Shown one piece after another: positions 21,153 through 31,408 of a DNA stretch of 31,419 bases. Position numbers and translations under genes: made by a program. The stretch covers positions 1 through 31,419 of the forward strand of contig JALLAZ010000022.1 of the NCBI GenBank assembly GCA_036939755.1. The letters run 5' to 3'. The notes under the pieces are model-generated. The model did not search any database. It was not told the DNA's origin and saw only the letters and a program-made list of their open reading frames with translations. Each line of letters starts with the position of its first letter. Within the stretch, counting starts at the first letter, position 1. Origin of the DNA: Stephanodiscus triporus (lineage: Eukaryota; Bacillariophyta; Thalassiosirophyceae; Thalassiosirales; Thalassiosiraceae).

Positions 21153-23285
21153 ATGACAACGACGAATCGTCGCATACGTAATCGTCGCATCGTGCGGCCG
21201 GCGGTCATCTCGTCGCCCATGCCATCGTCGTCATTTTCGACGTCATTCGCAGTCGCAGTGGCCCCACTTCTCCTCGCAATCCTCCTCCTGCTGGCGACGT
21301 CGTCCCCCCTTGACCCCGGTCCCGCCGCAGCCGTCATCTTCTTCGTCGACGCGATCGAGCTTGCAACCCTCGGGTCCTCCATCGTGGGAGGAAGGAGGAG
21401 AAGGACGGGGGGGGATGATGGAGGTGGCGGCGGTGGCGGCGACGATGTCCGGGATCGGGATCTGTCCAGCCTGGCGTGCGGCGGCGGCGTCGGCGCGCTG
21501 TCGTCGTCGTCGTCATTCACGTCCATAGCGACTTGTCCGTCGTCCGGGAGCGCCGGTCACTACGGCGTCGATCGTTCCTTTCCCATCCATCATCATCGCG
21601 ACGACGGGGTCGCGGACTTCTACGTCGAATTTATGGACGGCTGTCGGAGGAGGTACGACTCGGCGGGACATCGTCTTTGCGACGCCAGCGAGGAGGAACG
21701 GATGGGGATGAACCTCCGTCAGCCCGCGAGCGTGAAGAACTACACGACCCTGGGATTTCACAAGGTCCGCGCCCCCCCCGAGATGATGACTCACCTCGCG
21801 AGGTTTTGGAACGGACGGGACGCGGGGGCGATCGGGAGGATCCCCGACGAGGTCTGGCCGCCCGGGAACACGTACACCAATCACTGGTCCTCCCCGACGA
21901 AGATGCTACAGCTGCGATCGGGGACGCCGTTGCGCAGGATGGTGTGGGACGCGTCAAGGGACGTGCTCGAGCGGTGGACGTCCACGGAATTGGTCCCCTC
22001 GTCGCTATACGGGGTGCGGGTGTACGGCGAGGGCTCGGTCCTGGCGCCGCACGTCGACAGGATGCCGCTCGTGATAAGCGCGGTCGTCAACGTCGCCCAG
22101 GACGTCGACGAGCCGTGGCCGCTGGAGGTTTACGGTCACGACGGACGCGCGTACAACATAACGATGGAAGTTGGGGACATGATACTGTACGAGGGCCACA
22201 GCGTCGTGCACGGCAGGCCCTTCCCGCTGAAGGGACGGTATTACGCGGTGAGTCGACCGACGAACAAATAGCTGGCGCTTGTCTCTTTTTGCCACGTTTT
22301 TACATTTTCGATGCCATCAATCAGAGATGCGCAGAATGCGGGGGGGGGGCAGATTCTCACCTCTCGAAAATTCCGTACTTTCCGTGCCACGCGCGCCCAT
22401 AATCCAGAATGTGTTCGTTCATTTTGAACCGTTGGGCCACACCCTCCTGCATCACGAGGAGCGGGGCGATGATGCGCGGGACGAAGACGAGGAGAGCCTC
22501 GAGCGTCTCTACCAGCGGGCGTGGAAGAAATTGAAATCGAAATGTGTCGACGACGACGAATGTCGGGCGAGGGTGGACCTGAACGTCGTCGCCAACACGA
22601 GGGTCCCCCCTTACATTCTTCCGGGATCGGAGGAGGAGAGGAGATGGTTGCAAACCCATCCGAAGGCTAGATTGGTAAGCTGGTTTGTACGGCGCCTTGC
22701 ATTTCTTGATCTTAATTGTGGAAGACTCAATTACACCTCTTTCTCTCCTCCCCACCGAAACCGCTCCCCCTCTTCAATTGAAGGTCATTGCCGGAGAAAA
22801 AACGTTCGGAGAAAAATCGGCCGGAGAAAAAGCGGCCGAAACAAAAGTCACAATGGCCCACACAGCCGCATCGAGCGGCGACCTGAAAATCCTGATGGCG
22901 CTTGCAGCGAGGGATCCCGAGCTCGTGAAGGCAAAGGACCACAACGGGTGGACCGCGTTGCATGAGGCGGCGCGGGGGGGTCACTTGGAATGCGTAAAAT
23001 TTTTGATCAGAAGTGGGTTGGACAAGGTGAGTTCGTTTACCCCGAGAGGGCATCGAAACTTGTGGTTTCGATGTGTATTCTCCGATGATGTGATATTTGC
23101 TCAATCGATATTCCTTTCCTTTACGTATAACTGTGTATCATTCGTAGGATGAGAGGACTCATTGGGGTGACGGTGGCTCTCCTTTGTGGTGGGCTAGGAA
23201 AATTCACGGGCACAAGCACTCAGTGTCCATTTATCTAGAGAGTATCGGGGCGGTAGATATCCCGCCGAATCATGAGAAAAAGTGA
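21153..23285 (+). CDS. 2OG-Fe(II) oxygenase (prolyl 4-hydroxylase type) with C-terminal ankyrin repeats, copy B
   Basis: Exons are 21153-22247, 22408-22674, 22784-23026 and 23148-23285, with GT-AG introns of 160, 109 and 121 nt, all phase 0, giving 580 residues. The last exon was found by alignment to copy A at 12081-13600 (DERTHWGDG against NERTHFGEG). The N terminus is basic, followed by a long hydrophobic stretch (FAVAVAPLLLAILLLLA), so a signal anchor or signal peptide. The conserved region begins YGVDRSFPIHHHRDDG. Iron ligands are H300 and D302 (APHVDRMPL) and distal H353 (VVHGRPFPLKG). An acidic linker (456-473, repeated GEK units) leads to ankyrin-like repeats (NGWTALHEAARGGHLECV). The gene is GC-rich, unlike copy A, and nearly all intron positions differ. 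The substrate is unknown; secretory-pathway hydroxylation is inferred. Confidence 0.9.
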
Positions 23286-25313
23286 GAGCCAACCATCCTC
23301 ACCAGCAAGCCTTGAATAGGGTAATATCTCTTCCTTGTTGAAAAGTATGCGATCATCCTTCGCTGGAGAAGAGCATTTACAACTGCTTTTCACTGTGCGG
23401 AACATGATGTCGGTCATGTTGTTGCCAGTGGTGTATCAGTACACTAATAAAACACACGTTGGACATTGAAATTAAATTCGCCAAAGTCATCGGTGGTTAC
23501 CATTACACTATCCCAAATACTGACACTCTCCACATCCTTTTCCATGATAACTTTTGGCAAGACTTTTGGTATGTCTCCTCTCTACCATACAAGCCGGGGC
23601 ATAAGCAACGCTGACTAAATAAGACAAAAACCTAAGTTAATTAGCAACCTTAGGTACAAATTAGGAATGAAATTCACTGTTTCTCCTTAATTACTACAGA
23701 ACTTAATTCCCAAACTAGAAAAAAACGATTGTCCTCAGAAAAAGCTTCTGGCGATCCACAATTTGTTAGTCAACAGCGGTCGAAGCCACAATCAACCTGA
23801 CCATGGCCACCGTCGCCAAATATCCGGTTGCCTTAGAGACCCATGCGAGGCACAATCTCGTGCGCCGACACGTCGAATTGATCAGGGACAACCCCCCAAG
23901 CAAGCGGATATGCTTTTGGTGGGGGGTGATAGGGTGTATAGCCCTCAAAACGCTCCTCTCTTCCGGTGATGATGCGTCGCCACAGCATCAGAGCGTTTTG
24001 AGAGCCATACACCCAGTCACCCCCCACAAAAAGTATATTCGCTTGCTCGGGACATCGTCCCCTATCGATACGACCCGTTGGATCAGGACAAAAGGTCTCT
24101 TTGTGGGTCTCTAGGGGCACAATTCTGCCAATAATGACCATGGTTGTGATAGTGTTTGTTGCCGTAGGACTCCTCGGATGAAGCTCACATCAGCCCCAGT
24201 ACTGTAGGGTAGGAATAGTATAGATTTCCTACAAAAATAATATTTTATTATTCCTACGTAGATTTTAATACATTCCTGACATCTGACCCGGCCAGCTAAA
24301 AAAGAGCGTTTTAGACCTTCGCACTTGGGACTTTAGGTGTTGCTTATGCCCCGGCTTTTACGGTAGATTAATAAGTACGATAGATACTTGGAGGTCGTGG
24401 TGTTCTGTGAATTGCGACGTGGAACAAAAACTTGGGGGCAAAAACAGACAAATAAACAAATACACAAAAGACGCCGTCTTTAAAAATTGTTCCCACCTGT
24501 TCTTGTTTCCGGGCTGTGATTCATTTCGTACTAGTGTCAAACCCTTTTTCCACACTATTCGTGATTGACCTTTTTTCGAGAAGAAAAAATACTACGGTAG
24601 AGACAGATGCTTACGTTCTCTAGAGAGAGAGATCCTCCGAGCACTTGCCTACCATACACTGGATAGATATCTTACATATTTTGGAATTGGTAGTTTTTAT
24701 AAAATAGGAAAACTAATCATTATTATTAGGAATGAGCCTCACAGCTTTCTCCAAAAAATAGTGTGCGTCGCTCGAAAAGAATCCTTAATCGCAACTTTGG
24801 ACTTAATACATGATAGCTCAGACAGTCGTTCTTGTTGGAAGTCCTCCTTCTCCTTCTCCTACATAGGACTATCTACTTCTCTACAGCGAAAGTTCGATAT
24901 GGATGGTACCGGTTACTCTCATTCTTAGGCAACATCGTTGATTCTCTCTCACGCTCTTTCCGAATGGACGACCGACGGTGCTATTCCGCGGAGGGAAGAG
25001 AAAGCTGACACAAATACGCACGTGACCGAAGCTTGCGCAATGACTCGTCATAAAAAGGCCTCAGTTGACAGAGAGCGAGAAACCGGACACGCCAAACAAA
25101 TGAAAAGGTACCATGCGATATCTATGATAAATCTGCACGCGAAAATCGTCTACGATACTCTCTGGAGATTATCGTGCATGTGCATCTTGTGTACCATATC
25201 ACTAGAGATGGACCTGCCTACCCTTCCGGTACCTAGTCAATCGAGGCAAAGAAAAGAGTGTAAGATACGATACACAAAAAGCCAGCAGCAGAGTTGAGTG
25301 GAAAGAAAGAAGA
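23286..25313. other. Two-kilobase intergenic region containing a foldback element
   Basis: No gene is supported. It holds the 767-bp foldback element at 23591-24357. About 24360-25313 is AT-rich upstream sequence of the 965-residue gene. The only long frame there (24938-25297, +) opens with TTG, has no recognisable motif and was not accepted. Confidence 0.5.
23591..24357. mobile_element. Candidate foldback/MITE-type element with 19-bp terminal inverted repeats
   Basis: The 19-bp end AAGCCGGGGCATAAGCAAC at 23591-23609 recurs as its exact reverse complement at 24339-24357. Inside lies a long imperfect palindrome. The left arm (about 23830-23955) and right arm (23991 to about 24140) pair around a 35-nt loop, sharing for example CTCAAAACGCTC and a GGTGGGGGGTGA-type stretch. 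A 9-bp inverted repeat also lies at 24209-24217 and 24249-24257. No transposase is encoded and no clear target-site duplication was found, so the element would be non-autonomous. Confidence 0.7.
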
Positions 25314-28211
25314 ATGAATAATAGTAGCCTGCCATCATCGCATCCGGACTTCGCCGGAGCCATGGGAGGTCGAGCGCTGCCCCCCCCCCCCGCCAGACCG
25401 GGCATGTTCGGCCACCTCAGCCGCGACTCCGCCTCCTACACCTCCGCCGCCTCCACAGCCAGCCCCTACGGCGGCTACGCCGACGCCATCTTGGGCGGCC
25501 GCTACGCCGCCGCCGCCGCCGCCGCCGTGGCGGAGCCGCTCCCGCCCTCGCTCTCGCAGGATCTCCGACGCCAGGACGCCATGGCGCTCGGTGTCTTCGG
25601 GGACGGCGTCGGCCAGCACCATCAGCACCAGGCCTCGCTCCTCCTTGAGGAGAAGCTCCTGCGCCTGCATCACATCACAGAGGCCGAGCTCGCCGCGCGC
25701 GCATTCCGCGATCAAGTCGCGGCGCAAGAGCAGCAGAGGCAGGCCCAGCAGCAGGCCGCCCAGCAGCAGCAGCAGGCCGCCCAGGACGAGAGGTTCATCG
25801 CCGACTCCATTGATAGGATCGTGGCCCTTCAGGAGCATCAGGCGCTGCAGCGCCTGGCCGCGGGGGGAGCGGCGGGGGGGCTGGGGGGCAGCCTCGGCTG
25901 GCTGGCGTCTCAGGCCCAAGGCGGCTACAGCCACGCCCAGCAGCTACAGCTGGCGGAGGAGGCCGCGGCCATACGGGAGAGATTCGCACATGGGCGCGCC
26001 ATAGAGGAGGATGCCGCGAGGCGACACCGAGCGCAGCAGCATCGGCATCAGTTTCAGCACCAAGACCATCATTCAACGATCGTGGGACACGGTCGCGGCG
26101 GCCTGGGGGGACCGGGACCTGGACCGGGACCAGGACCGGGGAGGAACGTCACCGCCATCCACTCCCTGGCCCCGTCAGCCTTGAACGCGGGCAACGACGC
26201 CCTCGCCCGGCTCCTGCAGCTCCAGCAGCTGTCCGACGAGGACCTCATCCAACGCGCCGCGGAGGTACAACAGAATGTAGTCCTGCGCGAGGGATTGGAC
26301 CCTAGGAGTGGCGCCGCCGGCAGGGTCGCGGCGGAATCACTCCTCGAGCGTCAATTCTTGGAGGCGCATCTATTGCGTGGCGGCGTCGTCGGCGGCGGAC
26401 TCGGCGGACTCTCGAGGTTCCAGCCGGGGGGGGCGGAACGCGCGGGACCAGTGGCGGCGGTGACGGCGAGGAGCATCTGGGGCGGAGACGACGGTCACCG
26501 CCAACAAATGAGCCTCGACCCGATCCATCAAGCGTACATCGACGCCAGCCTGGCTAGGAGGGGTCTTGGCAACCCTCCGTCTCACAATGTTGGTAACAAC
26601 TTCAGGCCAGGATTAGGACACCCCGCCGTCGCCGCCGGCGGGTCTCATCCGCAGCAGCCGTCGAACCTGATCCCGCAGCAGCCCTACCAGCAGCCCCTGC
26701 GTTATTTCATGAATGGCACGGAGGTGGACATGGACGGAAATCCTTTTCCCATCGCCAACGAAGGCAACGACAGCAATGTCATCTCCAGGTTCATCTCTGC
26801 CGTGACGCAGCGCGTGCCGGAGATCGGACCCGCCCTGGCCGTGCTCCTGCCGCAGGGGAAGGATCCGACACTCATCGGGCACGAGTTCATGAACGTTGTT
26901 GACGCTGCCGCGGCGCTGCTAAGGTCGATACAGGAACGGTGCGCGAGGTCAAACGACGATGTCACGTTTGACCTGCACAGGCGCATTACAGGCTGCATTG
27001 CGCTGATCGAGTCGAACAGCGTCGACCTAGGCCTCGAGGGCGCGCCGCCGAGGGCTGTGTCGGCGCTCGCCCCACCGCCGCCGATGGCCCATGCCGGCAT
27101 TGTCCCTCCCCTCTCCGCCATGAGGCCTGGCGCTTACCAGTCGTTATTGGGCGGCGGCGCCGCCGCCGGCGGAATGGTCCTGTATCCCATCCACGAGGAG
27201 CAGCTCGCCATGGCGCATCGTCATCATCAGCATCATCAGGCTAGTGTGATTTCGTACCAATCCGTCATCCCCCCAGAGGGCAATGTCGCCTTAGCCTCCC
27301 TAAAGGGAAACAACAACGTGTCCCAGCACGGCGTTACTAATTCAGAGAGCCCAGTCGACGACAACATGCCGATGATGGCCATGTACAAGTCCAACAAGAA
27401 GGCGGCCAAGAGGGCAATGAAGGCCGAGAAGAGGAAGAGGAAGCCCAAGCTTGTGCACAAGGTGAACGCGTTGTTGAAGACTGTCGACCCCCCATCCAAG
27501 AAGTTGGTGCACCACACACTCTTCAAGGGGGGCTTCGATCCAAACAAAGTTGCCGAGAGCAGCAGACTTCCTGAGAGTGAAATCCCCGACTGCTCGACCC
27601 CGTCGGATCCTACCAAGGAGGCACCTCAAGAGAAACCTGCCTCTCCAAAGACGAGTGGCGGCTCCTCGACCAAGTCTGATGATGCCAAAGAGTCTGCCGA
27701 GGCATATGACAACGACGAGAGATCTCAGCCCACGAAGAAACGTCGCGCCGTGGACCAATCAAATGACGACGATGACAATGACAACGACTATAATTCCATT
27801 CCAGTTGACAACATTTACCAAAAAAACGGCAAGGTCAAGAACGACAATAAGCACGGACCCCACGGCGATGTCATCGAAAAACTCTTCGACTGTGTAGTCA
27901 AACCATCCACTGATAACATAGATGAGAATGAGGCCAAAAGCAAGCTCAGCGCTGACGACGCTTGCAATGGTGGCCCACCGTTGTCCGAGGGGGCGATCGA
28001 CAAGTCGGTAGAACCTTCGCCTCAAGAAGTTGTGTCGAAGTCAGTCGAAGATGCTGCTGGCGACCATGATGCCAACGATGCTCGTCCGCACGGTCCACGC
28101 ACGGAATCGGAATCCTCGGTGATCACCGAAGATTCAGAAAAACGGGCAACTACTGACGTTGATGTTCACCTTGGCGCCGCGAGCGTTCTTTTGGATCTCA
28201 TGGGGAAATGA
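25314..28211 (+). CDS. Large Gln/Ala/Gly-rich hypothetical protein, probably nuclear
   Basis: One exon encodes 965 residues starting MNNSSLPSSHPDFAGAM. I do not recognise the family. The order is: a Pro/Ala/Gly-rich head (1-80); a Gln-rich helical stretch with QQQ runs and an EEKLLRLHHITEAELAARA segment (100-250); a GPGPGPG tract; repeated Leu/Gln helices; and a more ordered middle (about 480-580, NVISRFISAVTQRVPEIG onward). A strongly basic cluster (KKAAKRAMKAEKRKRKPK, about 700-717) looks like a nuclear localisation signal. The tail is acidic, Ser/Asp-rich, with KKRR at about 808. The design suggests a transcription co-regulator or chromatin-associated scaffold; that is inference from composition only. 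A continuous stop-free frame of this length makes the gene itself likely. Confidence 0.75.
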   Translation: MNNSSLPSSHPDFAGAMGGRALPPPPARPGMFGHLSRDSASYTSAASTASPYGGYADAILGGRYAAAAAAAVAEPLPPSLSQDLRRQDAMALGVFGDGVGQHHQHQASLLLEEKLLRLHHITEAELAARAFRDQVAAQEQQRQAQQQAAQQQQQAAQDERFIADSIDRIVALQEHQALQRLAAGGAAGGLGGSLGWLASQAQGGYSHAQQLQLAEEAAAIRERFAHGRAIEEDAARRHRAQQHRHQFQHQDHHSTIVGHGRGGLGGPGPGPGPGPGRNVTAIHSLAPSALNAGNDALARLLQLQQLSDEDLIQRAAEVQQNVVLREGLDPRSGAAGRVAAESLLERQFLEAHLLRGGVVGGGLGGLSRFQPGGAERAGPVAAVTARSIWGGDDGHRQQMSLDPIHQAYIDASLARRGLGNPPSHNVGNNFRPGLGHPAVAAGGSHPQQPSNLIPQQPYQQPLRYFMNGTEVDMDGNPFPIANEGNDSNVISRFISAVTQRVPEIGPALAVLLPQGKDPTLIGHEFMNVVDAAAALLRSIQERCARSNDDVTFDLHRRITGCIALIESNSVDLGLEGAPPRAVSALAPPPPMAHAGIVPPLSAMRPGAYQSLLGGGAAAGGMVLYPIHEEQLAMAHRHHQHHQASVISYQSVIPPEGNVALASLKGNNNVSQHGVTNSESPVDDNMPMMAMYKSNKKAAKRAMKAEKRKRKPKLVHKVNALLKTVDPPSKKLVHHTLFKGGFDPNKVAESSRLPESEIPDCSTPSDPTKEAPQEKPASPKTSGGSSTKSDDAKESAEAYDNDERSQPTKKRRAVDQSNDDDDNDNDYNSIPVDNIYQKNGKVKNDNKHGPHGDVIEKLFDCVVKPSTDNIDENEAKSKLSADDACNGGPPLSEGAIDKSVEPSPQEVVSKSVEDAAGDHDANDARPHGPRTESESSVITEDSEKRATTDVDVHLGAASVLLDLMGK

Positions 28212-28768
28212 GATTATTTTGTCCTTGCATTCTTTGTGTGCGTGCCTCGAGATAGATATGCTACATTCGAATCCAGTGGCGGTGCTGGTTTAATGCACCA
28301 CTTCTTTTTTGCACTGTTACAGTGTTATTACTTCACTCTGAGGAGAGGTTTAATTTTGAGATCAATTGTGTTCATAAATCTGCCTAGTTGTAAGGAGCTA
28401 CGATACTGATACAAAATTTTACACTAGCTATTTCATTCACTTCTGCAAAATAATTGCATGTGTCCTGCGAGACCATGCAGTGATATTTCACGCGTGAATC
28501 ATGCTCATGCAAGACCTCTACCCCCAACACAAGCGCAAATCGTCCAAGTTGCTATTCTTAGCAAGAAGTAGCCAATAATTAAAGAAAATGATATATATCT
28601 ATATTATTCAAAATCATTGTCATTCTGTTGGACATCAATTGGACTTCCATCGTCGTCTACATCATTCACAGGACACGGAAGGTAGCATTCAGGCAATGGC
28701 ACTTTGGCTGCAGCACTTCCCAATGTTCAGGAATCAGTTCTGAATTTTCTTAAGCAAACAGCATCCCG
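28212..28768. other. AT-rich intergenic region
   Basis: This is the 3' flank of the 965-residue gene, largely AT-rich with an ATATAT run near 28590. On the minus strand, 28604-28712 reads as a short coding-like tail (PLPECYLPCPVNDVDDDG) ending in TAA at 28604, preceded by an acceptor-like GCTGCAG. It may be an orphan exon or transposon remnant. Confidence 0.4.
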
Positions 28769-29938
28769 GTGCTGCCACTATCGTATCGTATTTCCGGCTC
28801 AGCAGAGCTCTTTCCCCAGCACTGCCAAGTCCCTTGCCTCACGGCAGGGGAACACCTCCAAGGATTGACCACTGAAATGGTATCAACATTACAGGCAATG
28901 ACGCCCGAAAAACAACAACGAGTACTAACCTCGCTCAAGGCAAAGCTTCTGGCTGCCAACCAGGACACTCTCCCTTCAGACAACCACATCACGCACCTGC
29001 TTCACAAGTGGTTACTTCCAAACGATGACCCGCAGTGTATGCCCCGACCACGCATAAGCCACCCGCCAGAACAAAGGGTGGTGACCGCCCCGCCTGAGCA
29101 ACGGGTGACAATAAATTGTCAAATTACGGATGCCCCCCCAATCATGGCCACACCTAATCCCACCAGCAAACATTTCCTGAAAACGATGCCGCGGTCGTTT
29201 GTTTGGTTAATGCACACTCCAGGGAGCGTACCCGCAATCACACGCAGTGCCCCCCATTCTCCCAATCCGTTCATACCACCCCCCCCAGCAGCCCCACACC
29301 GGTCCCCACGCATCCCAAAGATCAGATTTGCCCCCATCCCCGGAGGACTACGCCACTGCAATCTCATCAGCCAGAAGGCAATCAATTTTCATCACCGATT
29401 GTGTCTGGTCCAATAAAATTGAAATCAACACACGCACCTTCTTGTTTAGATCTTGAGAAAGTCGCGATGCCCATGGTCCATCCACAACGGGTGAAACAAT
29501 CTGCAGTTATAAAAAGCTGATGCATGACCCGGCCACCAGCAAAATCTGGCAAACAGCCTTCGGGAAAGATTTTGGCGGCATGGGGCAGGGCTGCAAGAAG
29601 ACAGGCCAGAAAGGAACCAATGCAATTTTCATTATGACTCACGCGGAAATACCCAACATCCCCAAGGTCAAACTGTCATTTATTCACAAGTGGTGGTCGA
29701 TTTTTGCCCCCGAAAATCCGATTCACATCTCATCAGAATCACAGCCGGAGGTAATCTAATCAATTATCCCGGCGAGCTCTCGACACAAATGGCAGACCTC
29801 ACCTCTTCAAATTAATGTGGAACAGTGTGCTCAGCACAAAAGGCACACAATATATGTGTTTGGATATCAAAAAATATACCTGTCAGGATTTGAATACATG
29901 AAAATTCCCCTGGCATTATTCCCTCATTGGACGATCGA
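28769..29938 (+). pseudogene. Degenerate Ty1/copia retrotransposon pol fragment
   Basis: Translated pieces resemble the diatom copia lineage. A spacer region (28769-29416) contains IMATPNPTSKHFLK and FAPIPGGLRHCNLISQKAI. The pre-RT segment (29520-29759) reads IWQTAFGKDFGGMGQG and KTGQKGTNAIFIMTH. The RT segment (29761-29938) reads NYPGELSTQMADLTSS, LMWNSVLSTKGTQYMC and FEYMKIPLALFPHWTIDQ in different frames. These matches to known copia reverse-transcriptase motifs are separated by frame breaks and stops, so the element is dead. It ends abruptly at about 29938, where the gypsy relic begins on the other strand. No LTR was seen. Confidence 0.75.
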
Positions 29939-31346
29939 TCAATACTCGTGGGTCAAATTTTGGTGGTCGGTGTGAATGCGAACGTCGCATCCCCGAATGA
30001 TTGGGTCAAAATGCCGACACGCCGCGTACGCCGCCAGTAATTTCTGGCCGGTAACAGTGTACTTCAGCTGCGTGTCGTTGAATTTGCGTGAAAAAGTGCT
30101 CACCACCTTTCCATCTTGCACCAAGACCGCTCCCATCGCGTAGGTAGAGCTTGCATCCGGAAAAATATCAAACGGACGATTTGGGTTGGGATAAGTGAGG
30201 AGTATTGCCTCCAAAACCACCGCCTTCAGCCGATCAAAGGCTGATTGTTGTTCCTCCCCCCAGACAAACTTAACATTTTTCTTTGTGAGCCGTGTGATCG
30301 GCTCGCAAATCTCAGCCCACCGTGGGATGTGGTTTTTAATGAAGTTCACCACTCTGAGAAGACTGTGTATCCCCGTAACGTCTTTTGGTGGGTTCAGTCG
30401 AAGTATTGCATCCACCCGCGATTGCATGGGCTCGTGCCCATTGCGTTTGAGCGTGAAGCCCAAATATTCAATCGATTCCTGACAGAATCGGCTCTTATCG
30501 GCGCTCACCTGAAAGCCGTTGTGACCGATTAGCTTGAGGATCGTATCCAAAATCGAGCAATGCTCCTCGAACGACCCTCCTTTGAAATGGAGTATGTCGT
30601 TGATGTATGGGTATGGGCGCAGCTCACCCATCTCCGCAAAAATATGCACCATCCGCGCCTGAAAAAGGTCCGAAGCGGGCATCACTTCCATCGGCAGCAT
30701 TGTACATTCGTACGCGCCGAAAGGCATCATGATTGTCAGATTTTTTTTATTCGTCGTCCAAAGGGATTGAAGGATATCCCATATTTAGGTCAATGCTCGT
30801 AGCATATAAAAATCCCCCAATTAAAGTAAGAATCTCCTCTGTCGTCCAAAGGGGAAATTCACGACGTATGAGGTTTGCGTTGATCCGACGAAAGTCGATC
30901 ATGAATCAGATCGTGCCATTACACTTTGGCACACCGAAGCCGGGGAAAGCCCACTCGCGATCCTCGAACTCCTCGGGTGTTAGTAGTCTGATACACCCGA
31001 TCGAGCATTGTCGTTCGACTTCGTGCTCGATGACCTCCCTATTCCTCAAAGGGATTGGGTAGGGTTTAGCGCGATATGGCTTCGCGTCGTCTTTGAGCCA
31101 AATGTTCACTGGTTTGCCGGAATATTTTCCGCAAGAACCACCCAGAAATACGCTCTGGTTCTTCACCAGGATGCCAAGTAGGAGTGTCTGCTGCTCAGGG
31201 GTTAAATTGGTCCCGTCGCACTTTGCCACCTCCATCAAATCAGGCATCTCGTAGACTGCCTTTTTCAAAAAATAGGCTCCGGTGTGAAAAAGATCTCCAG
31301 CAAAGCTGCTAGCTGGAATGATGTCAGAATTCTGCTCTTGCTCCAT
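29939..31346 (-). pseudogene. Truncated Ty3/gypsy pol: reverse transcriptase and RNase H
   Basis: Two minus-strand frames (31346-30906 and 30730-29939) with a readable stretch between them (about 30900-30740, DFRRINANLIRREFPL) make up a gypsy reverse transcriptase and the start of RNase H. Motifs include KPYRAKPYPIPLRNRE, the RT active-site box PYPYINDILHF (YxDD is normal here, so the first Asp is Asn), EYLGFTLKRNG, and the RNase H start FDIFPDASSTYAMGAVL. Frame breaks near 30900 and 30735 inactivate it. It is cut at 29939, just after HTDHQNLTHEY, so integrase is absent. Confidence 0.88.
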
Positions 31347-31374
31347 CTCTTTTGGCTGCTTGCATACCGTATAT

Positions 31375-31408
31375 ACCGGGGTTTAAGCACCACCGGGGTT
31401 TAAGCACC
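31375..31408. repeat. Perfect 17-bp tandem duplication
   Basis: ACCGGGGTTTAAGCACC occurs twice in direct succession at 31375-31391 and 31392-31408, close to the window edge. Its role is unknown. Confidence 0.9.

Noticed and set aside
23803..24141. Overlapping frames on both strands at 23.8-24.1 kb as genes
   Set aside because: They are the two arms of the inverted repeat, so they are explained by the foldback element.
24938..25297. 119-codon + frame upstream of the 965-residue gene
   Set aside because: It opens with TTG, contains no recognisable motif and lies in AT-rich upstream DNA.
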